Of a stretch of 64,000 nt of DNA, positions 43,408 through 54,195 are shown piece by piece. The DNA is taken from contig MU001671.1 in NCBI GenBank assembly GCA_010093515.1, positions 386,813 through 450,812 on the forward strand, in the 5' to 3' direction. A program made the position numbers and the translations under genes. A model generated the notes under the pieces. It made no database searches. It was not told where the DNA came from and saw only the letters and a list, made by a program, of their open reading frames with translations. Position 1 is the stretch's first letter, and each line of letters begins with the position of its first letter. The DNA comes from Lineolata rhizophorae (Eukaryota > Ascomycota > Dothideomycetes > Lineolatales > Lineolataceae).

Positions 43408-43949
43408 GGCAGAAGTACAGCGTGCGAAGGCAAAGTGTCGGAAACGACCGACAAGACAATGACACGAGCGCCTTGCATACTCGTATCAGGGTCGTAGGAT
43501 ATCAAACAGAAAAACAACACGGGAACCTAGCCACATGGAAAAGGAGAGAAGTAGGCCAAAGAAAGAAAATGTACCTAACGGAGACAGTCCAGGCCGACTC
43601 CAACGCTGAACAATAGGGGACAAAGAAGACAAGACATACCGCACACCTTAGACACCGACCTAAACTAAAGCCGCAGCCAAAATTCAGCCCAAGCCAAGCC
43701 CCTCCCAACCCATACCGTACCACCTAATTCCGGGAAAGAAGAAAACCGAGACAATATAAACGCTCGTTAAGAGACCCCCAGGCCTGGGCTAAGGGAGAGA
43801 TATAGCGGAAAGAAGACGCAGTCCAAAAAGACGGCAGGAAGAAAAAGTACTCACAAAGAAGAGAAGAAGGGGCAGGCAAGCTCCAATTTTGAAGCACACC
43901 TATAAAAAAAAAAAAATAGAGGTAAAACCAACAACCCTCCTTGTCCTTC

Positions 43950-46900
43950 TCATCCTCCCGCACTCCAGCCGCCCGCCGCCGCCGCCCCTCTGCGCCTCCT
44001 CCCGCTCCCGCCCTCCGGCCTCTGAGCCAATACCTCCCTCAGCAGAGGATCGTCCTTGTCCTTATCGGCATGGTGAACCCTGACATGCCTGTTCCATCCA
44101 GCACCGGCACCCGCCACCATTAGCATGCAAACAGACAACACAAACAACCACCGAACGTGATTAAACGCCCTCGGCCTAGGGGGAGAGAACTCACCGCTGC
44201 AGATTGTCCGGCCGCGGGTACCTATGCTCGCGGTCGCTGCAGAACGGGCACACGTAGCCCGGCGAGACGTGAACGAGGCCATGCCTAATCATCTCGTTCT
44301 TGCGCTTGAAGCCCTTGCCACCCGCGCCTCTGGGACAACCGGGCCTCGGGCAGAAATGCGGCCGCGAGTGCGAGTGTACGTTTGCGTGCGAACTGTCCTC
44401 GGCGTCAGCTATAGGCCGCCTGTTTGCGCGCGCGCCTAAGAATAGTGGTATGAGAGAGAAAGAAGGGGAAGGAAGGGGGAAAGGCAGCCTACTTGAGCAA
44501 ATACTGCGTCTGGAACGGCGGTGCCGTACACCCCGGATGCTCGCACCTGAAGCCCAGACCCCCCGAACCTGCTGCCGCTCCCGCCGCTCCTGCCGCTCCC
44601 GCCGCTCCCGCCTGCTGCTGCGCTTGCTGCTGGCTCTGCTGCTGTTGCTGCTGCGATTGCGATTGCTGCTGCCGCACCGGCCCCTGCGGCGCGATGCCAT
44701 CGATGCTCATCCTATGATCGGGGTGTCCCAGCGTCGAGGCCGAAGCCGGCGATGGCCCGGCCCCGACGCTCACGCTAGTAGGACTCGAGAAGTTGTCAAG
44801 CGTGGTCGAGCTCGAGTCGCCGACGGTGCTAGCGGCCGTGGTGGCTGAGGACGATGATGTCGTAGTCGCCGCCGACATGGGTCCTCCCGAGGATGGCCCT
44901 CCTCCTGCTGCTCCTACCGCTCCACCTTGCTGATGCGGTTGGCCTTGGCTCTGTTGCTGTTGCTGCTGCTGTTGCTGCTGATAGTGCGACTCTGTGGGCT
45001 GGATCTGTAGCGGATGGGGCAATCCTGTATGGCTACCGTACGGGGACGGCGTTGCCGCCGCTCCACCAGCGGGGTTTGGCGCCCCGCCCGCCGTCGTCCC
45101 GTCCGACGCCTGGCTTTGCCTCCGATGGTGATGCTGCGCCGCTCCTTGCGCCGGCGCGTTGCCGCCGAACATGGACGTGAACCCTGGTGGGCCGAATTGC
45201 GAGACGAAGCCCGTCGCCGACGGTGGCGATAGCGGCGTCGTCTTGTACGCGTCTGCCGGTGACACCTGTTCGGAGCCTGGCGCGCGGCCGCTGGGCGTTC
45301 CCGCGCTGTGTAGGCTAGGGGCCGGGCTGACTGCCGAGGGCGGGCCTTGCCCCGAGAAGGACGAAAACGATTGCGAGTGATGGTGGTGGTGGTGAGGCGG
45401 GGGCGGCGGAGGCGGCGGCGGCGGCGGATACACGGACGGAGAAGCATGGTGGGGCGCGCCGTTTGGTATGCGCGAGACGAGTGTGGGCGACATGGCCGAC
45501 GACGAGATAGACGGGCCCCGGCTACGCGTCTGCTGCCGGTAATGTGGCGGCCCGGCGCTCCCGTACGGACTGCCGCTACCCTGCGCTGCCGCCGCGACGC
45601 CGCTTTCATCCACGGCTTCAAATACGTGCCGTATCGGGGGCAAGCTCTGGCTCTGAGGCGACCCGGCGCCGCCGACGCCGCTGCCGCTCGAAACGTCGCC
45701 GCGCGCACCTGGCGGCGACGTCTGCGTCTGGATCGCGGGCAGCGTCTGGCCCGGCGACCCCCGCGAGTGTGGGATCGTGAGGTCGCGCAACGGTGACGTC
45801 GCCAGCGAGTCTTCCTGCGGGTACCCGTTCGGATGCGAGGGTTTCCTGCCCTCGGGGTGATGTTGCTGCTGCGGCGGCTGGCGAGAGGGCGGCCCCGGAA
45901 TCTCGAGCTTGGTCGGAATCCGCTCGAAGGGCGGTAGCAGCATGGGTCCCTTCTGGCCCTGGCTCTGGCCTTGCTGGCCAGCGCCGCCACTGCTGGTATC
46001 GTTGAGCACCCCGTCCAGGGAGCGCTTGTGCGAAGACGCGGGCGACGACGCACCTGAACTTACTAGCTGGATGGCCTGCATGGCCGCCGTTTGTAGCTGG
46101 CATTCGTTAGCACCCATGGCCGACGGTGCGGGCCGCAGCTGCTGCTGTAGTTGCTGTTGCGGCTGCTGTCCAGTCCCACTGCCGCCGACAACTGCGCCTC
46201 CAGCACCACACGCACTCTCAGCAGGCCCGACGTCCGTTTCCGCCTCGCTCCTCCCTTTCGCCCCAAACACACCTTCGCCAACACCACCACCACCATCGCC
46301 GCTCCCATCCCTCGCACTTTCTGCCATGGCAACGTCCCCGTCCGAATCCTTTCCCGCTTCTCCTCCTCCTCCGCCTTCTCCCACTCCCCCTTCTCCTGCA
46401 CCGTTTTCTCCTCCTGGTCCTCCCGGTACAACAATTGCGCCCCGATCCTCGTCTAGTTCTGACTCCGGCTCCGAGTCCGACCACGGCAGCACTTCGTTGG
46501 CCGCCGCGCGCGAAATGTCCGGCCGATTCGGGTCCAGAAAGCTCAGCAGCACCTGGTCGCCTAGCGAGGGCTTCGGCGGAACTTTACGTGGCCTGCCGCT
46601 GCTGTTCCCGCCGCCGCCACTACGACCACTACGACCCGACTTGCCGCCGCCGCCGCCGCCGCCGCCGGCCTCAGTCGAACTCCTGGCCCTGTCGCTCCTG
46701 CTCGTGCCGTCGCCTGCCCTCGCCTTGCCCCCCGCCCTCGCCGTCGTCGCCGTCGTCGCCGCCGTCGGACCCCCGCCGGAAGCGGCAACGTCCTCGTCTG
46801 TGTCGCGGTCGTCCTCGGACTCGGATGGCGTGCGGTGGTGGCGCGCCACCTTGGCCGGCTGCGTGACGAAGGGCGGCGGCGGCGTCGGCGAGGGCCGGAT

Positions 46901-46966
46901 CCGGGGCACGAATTTCTGCAGCGGAGGCGTCGTCTCTCGGATCCCGTAGTCAGAGTAGTCTGACAT
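43950..46966 (-). CDS. C2H2 zinc-finger transcription regulator with long low-complexity N-terminus
   Basis: Three exons (46966-44493, 44392-44195, 44088-43950), 936 residues. The N-terminal 790 or so are disordered: runs of Gly, Pro (ten in a row), His and Gln, with an initial conserved-looking MSDYSDYGIRETTPPLQKFV. The zinc-finger region is split by both introns. It reads FRCEHPGCTAPPFQTQYLLN / SHANVHSHSRPHFCPRPGCP, RGAGGKGFKRKNEMIRHGLV and YVCPFCSDREHRYPRPDNLQ / RHVRVHHADKDKDDPLL, i.e. three C2H2-type fingers with variant spacing. Restoration of NLQRHVRVHH across intron 2 confirms the joins. Proteins with this end are common in Sordariomycetes but I know no tested function. DNA binding in the nucleus is inferred. 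The homopolymer tracts probably vary between strains. Confidence 0.85.
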
Positions 46967-49900
46967 TCGCGGGCCCGCCTAGCGAGGTTGAGCAAGGGAA
47001 TGAGAAGGGGGACGAGATTCGCGTTGGGATGATCGAGCGGCAGCGGCGACGGTGGTGGCAGCAGCGCCCGCAGCGCGTGCGAGTTGGCGGGCGGGTGTTG
47101 GTGGGTGAGTCGATGAGAGTTGCCCGCCGTCGTTATGGTCGAGGTGGCGCTACCGTTTGTGGTAGCTCGAGAGTTGCGCCCTGCGCTGACGGCCTGCGGG
47201 CCCCAGAGCAACATGCGCGAAGCAGCCGAGCGGTGCTGCCTGCGCAAAGGTCAAGGGCAGGATGGAATGAGAATTGAAAAGGGGAAAAAGGATTGGAGGA
47301 AGTCGGAATCGATTACTCCTAATATAAAATCGCGACTCAACGCAGGAAGAAGTGGAAAGGAGGACCTCAGCGGCGGCGGTGACGGCCACTGCGAGGGGGC
47401 AGACAGCTCGGCCCCTACAGCGTGGCTAGGTGGGGGACTCGAAAAGCGATCCCTGTCGCCGAAAGCTGCGGAGCGTGCGCTGCAGGCCTATTTCTTGGCA
47501 CGGATCAGCCTCATGATTGAAAGAAACATGCGGCAGGGAACAAGCGTTTATGTGTGGGATACGACGCGACGATACGACTGGCAGAAACAGACTCGAAGTG
47601 CGATCTCACAGGCGGGACACACAATCTGAAACGTACTGGGAAGGTTTGGGAAGGGGGGGAGGGGGGGAAGAGATTTTGGCTATAGGTAGTTGTATGGGGA
47701 CGTTGGGGCAACGAGCAGTAGACACTAACGTAAGGCCATGCGCCAGGCCTCAGCCCACCCAGCGAGGGGCAGAAGACGGCCAAAGGAAACTGCCCGGACG
47801 GCCAAGCAAGAAAAGAAAGTGCGGGGTGCGCAGGAAGCACGGGGAAACAAGGAAGCAAAGAGAAGGGAGGGGGAGAGAGCGAGAGAGGGGGAGGGAGAGC
47901 CCCAGGGACGCCAGAGACAGAACGAGCGCACGCGGCAGCATGCGCAGCGAGCCCAGATCCGAAGGATCAAGAAGCGCACAGCGGCGCGCGGGAACGGGAG
48001 AGTTCCAGCACTTTTGCCCCAGTCTCGTTCGCCGGAAAGGAATCTGAGGTCAGCTGGGCCGCGCTGGGCACAGTCTCCGAGGGCGTAAATGGAAACGGGA
48101 GAGGACGACCAAACAAGCTGAGGCTCGCTGACTCTAAGACCCCGCCAAGCACACGAGAAGGAGACCGCCGTCGCAAACAGGGCTCGCGCGACTCAACACA
48201 CACCTCTCGCATGCACCTCTGTCGCCGTCTTGGGGGGTTGGGTGGGGGAGGGGCGAGAGGCGCAATAAGAAGGGTTCTACCGCGTTTTGCAGCCGAGGAA
48301 GAGCCGCGAGGTGTGGGCGCGCCCCGGCAACTACTACGTTGGCGGGGTCGCCGCACGACGGCCGCGAAGAGACATAACGCAAGAGAGACGGAGAGACGGC
48401 GTCGATTCAAGAGAAGCGCTCAACGTAGCACGATGGCGGGAAGGAGACGCGGAAAGTCGGAAAAAGCGACGGCTCGCAGCCACACAGCGGTGAGTAGCAC
48501 CAGGCCAACCAGTTTCCAGTGGACCCGAAGAGCTAGCTACCCGCCCGCGAACTCAAAAGAAAGGTGGCGAAGGGACATGGAAAGGGCGAATGGAGGAGAG
48601 CGAACTGAAATCACACCGGAGGAAGGAAACGGAAAAAGGGCTTCGAGACGACAAGGGCAGAAAATGCGACCAGAGCTAGAGTGACCCACACACCTTTTTC
48701 GTTTTTTTCTTTCTTGGAAAAGCACGCTGTTGGAGGCGAGAGCCCTTTTGATTTTGCGCGGACGTCGGGCACACACGGCGTCGTCGGTGCGACGACAGGT
48801 TCTCGGCGCGGAAGGACGGAGGGCAAGGAAGATAGGTCTTTGGGAGGTGGTGGCAGCGGTGGTAGTGGTGGTGCTCGGGGAGGCCTCGAAGGGAGGGGGG
48901 TGTGTGTCCCGGCCAGCTTTGAGCCTCAAGAGACGGCGGCGAAGCTAGAGACGCCGATCGCAAAAAAGGCGGGGAGGGGGGCCACTGGGGGGGGGTTGGG
49001 CGAAAGGGTCGCACCGACCGAGCCGGCCCAAACGGCCGACGCCGACGCGACTGCTGTGGCCTCTCCGTGGGCGTGCGGGTGCGCGCACGCTGCGGGACCG
49101 AAAGACGGGCAGAAGCGGCGCGGAATGCGGCAAACCTGGGCTCTCCTCGTCGTGCGGACGGGCTTCGACGCCGCTGGGGGTGGGCGTGGACGAGGGAAGG
49201 GCGAGGAGGGCGTGCGTGTGCTGGTTGCGGGCGTGCGGTGCGCTCTCCCCCGGCGGGCGGGAGACCGACAAGGCGAGACGAGGGCCCCAGTTGGACCGGC
49301 AGCCGGCAGCGAGGCAGCCCGCGGGTGAGAGCGACGGGGAGCGAACGAGCGGCGGCGAGCGGCGGCGAGCGGCTCAAGCCGGGTCGCGCGATAGGTACAT
49401 ACGGATGTGGGCAGGTGCGGAGCGCGGCCCAGGCGCCCACTCACTGGCCCCCAGCCACGGCGCACAGGAACGGCGTGCCTCCCCCGCGCCTGCGTGCCAG
49501 GACGTGAGCCGCCGAGGAAAGCCAACAGGTTTCGAACAGACGACGCTCTCGTACGCGTTCGGACGAGAGACGGGGAGACGCGGAAGGGGGCTGTGGAGGT
49601 GGTGGTGGGGCGTGGGAGTACGTAGCACTGTGAAGTATCCCGACGTAGGGCCGCGAAGGAGAAGTCTCCGGCGCCACTCACAGCAGCCATCTTCTGCGCT
49701 GCTTTTCCGTCCAAGGCGTGCGCAACAGCCGCCGGTGACGCCCGGCGCAACGCACGCACGTCGCTCTCTCGGCGCGAAAGGGGTGAGGCTCCTCGTCCTC
49801 GCCCTCTCTCGCGCGATTCGCGCCATCCATGTGCCACGGGATCCGTGCGTGCCGAGCCATGGCCAGGGTGCCGTGCCGGCCGGCCTCCCCATTGGCCCGC

Positions 49901-50240
49901 GCAGGGGCCCAAGGGCAAGCCGCAGCAACGGCGCCCCGGCCGACGGTTCCAGTAGCCTCATCAGCAGCCGCACACGCCCCGAGTTCCCAACTTGCAGCAG
50001 AGCCGTCCTACATGCACACGTACGTACGGAGTACCTCCGGCGGGCGCGGCACACGCACGCGCACAGAGGAGGCGAAAACGAGGCTGCCTGACTGGCCACG
50101 CTCTTGCCGCGTCCCGCCGGTCAGCCAGGAGGCGGGACGGGACGGGCAATCGCACCGCCTGCAGTACGGTACACCTTCCACCTCGCGCGCGCGCGCCTCC
50201 CCCGATTTGCGCAAAACGACGCACGGGGCACAGCCCCCCC

Positions 50241-50274
50241 GCGCCCGTGCCCGCGCCCGCGCCCGCGCCCGCCC
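50241..50274. repeat. GCGCCC-type GC-rich tandem repeat
   Basis: About five imperfect copies of a GCGCCC/CCGCGC hexamer unit. A low-complexity block within the gene-poor region; it has G-quadruplex potential on the other strand only if G-runs of three count. Confidence 0.7.
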
Positions 50275-51859
50275 TTCCCGTCGCAGCTGAGCCTCCACGC
50301 CCCACGAGGACTCCCCTGGTTGGGCCCGCTCCGGCGTTTCGTGCTCCACTCTTTCCATGTATGTACCACGATGTATGTGGCTACGGAGTACCCGTATGTC
50401 CCTGCGCAGCTTGTAGGTACACACTCCAACAGCGTGCCCTGCCCGCCCCGCGTCCGGACCCAAGGCCTCAAGGCCCCCCTCCCGACGGGAGCAGGTCCAC
50501 CGAGCGCCGCCGAGACCCGGGCCGCCGCTTTCGGTGACGAACTTGGGAAGTTGGCAGCCGGGAGCGTGGCGACCTTCCTCTTCACCACGCACGTGCGGCA
50601 CGCATACATTCGTAGGTACCGAGGGGCACCTGCTACATACGTACAGCAGCGTACTTCGCCCCGCCTCCCCCCCTTCCCAAGAGAGCGAGCGATGCGGCTT
50701 TTCTGCGCAAGAAGGCACGTTTCACGACGGCGGGTGGGGAATCCTTCGCAACCGGAAACCATGTGCGATGCCCAACCCAAAAATCGCGATCCGGAACCTC
50801 CGCGTCGGGTTCCGAATTCCTAGCCGCGCCTGTGCCACCTAACCCGACGGGGTGGGATGTCGTGACATTGACAGAGCCAAGGAAAAAGGGATAAAATGAA
50901 AATGAATAAAATAAATAAATAAATAATACGGTTAGTCGTTGTCGTGGCTGTTGAGGCTGTGCTCCCGCCTTTCGATATCTCTCGACAGCACCCCGCAGCA
51001 GCGCCTGCGTAGTAGGCCTAGTCTAGCCCAGCTTGGCCTTGAGCCGATATGTACATTTCCTCACCGAGCAAATCCTGCCTGGCCCCATCGTTTCTTCACG
51101 GCCCCCCATCTCTCTCTACAGCACTGGTTACTGCAGGAATAACGTAGGAAGTTTGTTTCGCCGCCTATCTATCGGATAGGACGCAAGCAAACATATTCAT
51201 ACAGAGTCACAGAGTATTTTCTCCGCTGCCTAGTCTCTGCTTTGAGCTCTAAAAGTGCCCCCCTCCTCCCCAGTTGTTCGCGCCGACAATACTCAGTCAT
51301 GAGTCATTCACACCTGTGCCCGAACCCCCCGCGCGCCCGCCGAATACGCCCCTTCCGTTTTGATGCCGCGAGCTTTCTCAGCGCCCAGCGTTTAGCACCA
51401 CGTACACCCCTCGCTGACCCATCATTTTATTTTCTTTTTTTAAATAAATTTTCGTTCGTAGTCGACCCTACCTACGGTAACGCTCGGAGCCAAGCCAGGC
51501 GTTGCGCGGCAGGAGGCTCTAGGCTGCGGGCTGGCCCGGGCTGGCCCGGGCTGGGCTCTGCCCTCATCACCAACGCCACAAGCATCCCGTATGTTAGGCA
51601 CGGGGACCAAGGACGCTAACATTGGTCCAGCCAGACGCCCTTGCGGTCTTGGTCAATTGTGCGCTTCCCCTGGGCCGTATTGATGCGAGGACTCCGAGGA
51701 CTCGAGGAAGCTCCCTTCGATCTCCATATTCGATCCTTGCCGGACGTGGAAAAAAAGATTCCAGCGGGATCCCGCATCGCATCCTGCCTACGCGCGCATA
51801 CTCGAGTCTACTTTTCCCTCCTCCTCTCTCGCATCGTTGCTGGATATAGTATGTACCTA

Positions 51860-51882
51860 CAGTACAGTACAGTACAGTACAG
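51860..51882. repeat. CAGTA pentanucleotide microsatellite
   Basis: Four and a half perfect copies of CAGTA, preceded by GTATGTACCTA. It is part of the GTAC-word family scattered through this gene-poor stretch. Confidence 0.9.
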
Positions 51883-52524
51883 CATGCAAACGGCCCGACC
51901 CGCATAAACATTCGCGCCCCCCCCCTCCCCGCCAATCCGCGAAGCAGGATCCACGACAAAACTCCAAGAAAACTTTTCATTTCTTCCTCGTGGGACCTCC
52001 GCATGTCGCTGCGCGGGCAGCCACGCAGCCGCCCACCCTTCAGCCTCCTCGCTCGCCAGCGTGCGGGTATGTACGTATGTGACGCACTCCGTCGAGACAG
52101 GCACTTTCTTATGAACAGCTAGCCACATACCATGTACGTAGCAAGTCCTCCACGCCACTCTCCACCGCGTCCAGTAAACTCCTCCTTACCTATGTGCTCA
52201 CTCCACCACCGCAGCCATCACGGTCCCTCTGGCCAGCTCCCGCGCGTGCAACAATCGGGTGCTTTTTCGGCCGCCGTGGCGCGGGCACGCACACCCCGCG
52301 CTCATTATGTGTAGGTGCCCAGCGGCGTGGGTGCTAGGGCGGGAATGTATGTATGTAGCTTAAGGGCCCCCACCTTTAAGCGATATCGAACAGATAAGTA
52401 GTGAGACGCGCTGGGGTTGGTGGGTGCTATCTTATCCCCGGGGAGGCAAAGTACATACGTAGTGGGTGAAGGAGCCAAAGCATTTAGGTGCCAGTTACTC
52501 GGCACATCAGGTACATGGTTGTAG

Positions 52525-52743
52525 TCACGCGTTGGTGCACACCATGTACCACAGATCTACGTAAGTGAGAGTTTCCGTTGCGGACACGAGCACTTTGCGG
52601 ACCTCCATAGGAAGCTGAACAGGGCGAGAAGAGAGGGAAAAGGCGATGAAATCCGTGCGCATGTTTCGAGTACCTTCGAGGCATTCTAGTAGAGCTATTC
52701 CTTCTGGAGCATCAAATAACTCGGAAACGAGTCGGTCTGCCAT
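52525..52743 (-). CDS. Possible small gene or first exon, 72 codons, unknown
   Basis: An ATG in good context (AACCCATGG) opens a frame reading MADRLVSELFDAPEGIALLE, CLEGTRNMRTDFIAFSLSSR, PVQLPMEVRKVLVSATETLT, ending shortly after YVDLWYMV. Unlike the other frames in this gap it has balanced, protein-like composition and amphipathic helices. A GTAGAT after ACT TAC could be a donor, but no following exon was found. It may be a gene fragment, a small protein or chance. No family was recognised. Confidence 0.3.
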   Translation of the reverse strand: MADRLVSELFDAPEGIALLECLEGTRNMRTDFIAFSLSSRPVQLPMEVRKVLVSATETLTYVDLWYMVCTNA

Positions 52744-54058
52744 GGGTTAGCGAGCGACGCAATGCATGCAAATTCGCGAGCGTAGGTGCGATCGGAAACG
52801 AGTTCCTCCTCAGCTCTCAGCCCTCGTATCATTTGCGCCCTCGTCTAAATCAGCCAGATCATCAATCCCATTGGCTTCTTAGGCACCGTCCGAGTCTTTC
52901 TTTTCGCGAAGTTCAGGTCATTGTTCTCAAAGCAACGCTTCCAACAATAGAACACACTTAGAAATCTTCTGGGGCTTCAACTGTACACTTCTTCCGCTCA
53001 CTGTTCATTACTAGCGCGCAGTCTCTCTAAATCCTCAGAACGAGGATCGGAAAAGGAAAAGGACAGAGAAATGAGACGGGAAACGCTCTCTATCCACAGT
53101 GCAGTAGTACAGGCTCAGCAGCATCTAGTAGAACAATAGAAGGAAACAAGAGGGGCGCCTCGCATGAAGCAAACCGCTCCTCACAAGTCTATGGTCTCTC
53201 CTTGCCTCTACTCTTCGCCAGCAACGGAAGCAACGCGCTATGTTCTCTTTCATCGTACGTCTATACACTCATCCGTCCATCGGTCAGCTTTCTTTTCTTC
53301 TCGCCGCAGCTTGTAGCCCGAGGTTCAGAACCTTCGAACATCTATCGCAAGACGAGTCGCGCCAGCCGGCCATCCGTATCCCTCCGTCTTTGGGAAAGAG
53401 GCGCCCGTAAGAAGTCCAGCCCAGTTCTAATTGTAAGACAAGGGACCCACTGGTCCGACAATAGAGTAAACGTGAGGAAAAGAAGACCAGGAAAGAGAGC
53501 AAAAAGAAAAAGACTTGTCTCTATCAAGGGTCCGAAGAGCCCACCAGCCGTACTCTAAAGCGCTCCCTTCCTCATGTATGAGAGACCAGCACGGCGCAAA
53601 CCGATACCGGAAGAAAAAGGGAAATGAAAAAAAAAAAGAAAGTTTAAGACGAAGAAAAGGACGTGATGAACGCCGTCGTTTTTTGCCAAATCCGACTTTG
53701 GTGTTCATGATGGAAAAGGAAAAAGTAGCCGCGGAGAGGAGACGCTGAAAAGACCAGGTCCCAATGCGACGCCACCAGCTCAGCCTTTGACAGCCATCAC
53801 ACCACAAATCACATCGCAAGGCGTCTGCTCAGCTCTTCGCGCCCCTCGACGCAATGCATGACCCGTTTCTCGCACGCTCAGCTACCTTGAGCGGATCTCG
53901 ATCCTGTCAGCGCTCCTCGGCGTTACGTACTCCTCTTGTCCTCCCTTCCTCATCAACTCTCGACCACTGTCAGCCACATCCATTCCTCAATAGACTCTCA
54001 ATCTTCCCTCGTGGTCCTGTCCACTTCATCACCTCTCCACTCCATAATCAACCCTCCT

Positions 54059-54152
54059 TCTCCTCCTCCTCCTCCTCCTCCTCCTCCTCCTCCTCCNNNN
54101 NNNNNNCCTCCTCCTCCTCCTCCTCCTCCTCCTCCTCCTCCGCCTCCTCCTC
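54059..54152. repeat. TCC trinucleotide repeat spanning an assembly gap
   Basis: A long TCC/CTC run on both sides of ten N (54097-54106), ending with a few imperfect units. It lies in the 3' flank of AGC1. The N are a placeholder, so the true repeat length is unknown, and frames read across it are meaningless. Confidence 0.95.
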
Positions 54153-54195
54153 CACTTCCACTTCCCGATACCATCCTCGCCCTTCCACTCCCTGC

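Larger units (their letters stand above)
42301..43949. other. Convergent 3' regions of CWC22 and the zinc-finger regulator
   Basis: About 1.65 kb with no supported gene. It holds an AGCT microsatellite and a 19-nt poly(A), listed separately, and purine-rich stretches at 43530-43880. Part of it is presumably the long 3' untranslated region of the zinc-finger gene. Confidence 0.5.
46967..54195. other. 7.2-kb gene-poor, GC-rich region between the zinc-finger gene and AGC1
   Basis: No gene here is supported. From 46967 to about 50850 the DNA is very GC-rich, with alternating GA-rich and CT-rich blocks, and all six frames stay open by composition alone (up to 330 codons). Translations are Arg/Pro/Ala/Ser soup without domains. 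Beyond 50850 composition becomes more normal, with an AAATAAATAAAT stretch at 50904-50926. Repeated GTAC/TACGTA and TACGGAGTA words occur at 50020-50030, 50362-50420, 50610-50650, 51850-51882, 52066-52078 and 52450-52460. The region probably contains the long promoter and leader of the zinc-finger gene and the 3' flank of AGC1. One short frame (52525-52743) is listed separately. Confidence 0.55.

Noticed and set aside
48926-49918. 330-codon minus-strand frame and other long frames at 47.5-50.8 kb
   Set aside because: Very GC-rich DNA leaves all frames open. Translations are Arg/Pro/Ala/Ser-rich with no domain, no consistent splice sites, and overlap in several frames at once.
54029-54187. Poly-Arg, poly-Glu or poly-Ser frames through the TCC repeat
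   Set aside because: They come from the trinucleotide repeat and run across N bases; the AGC1 stop at 54196 lies before them.
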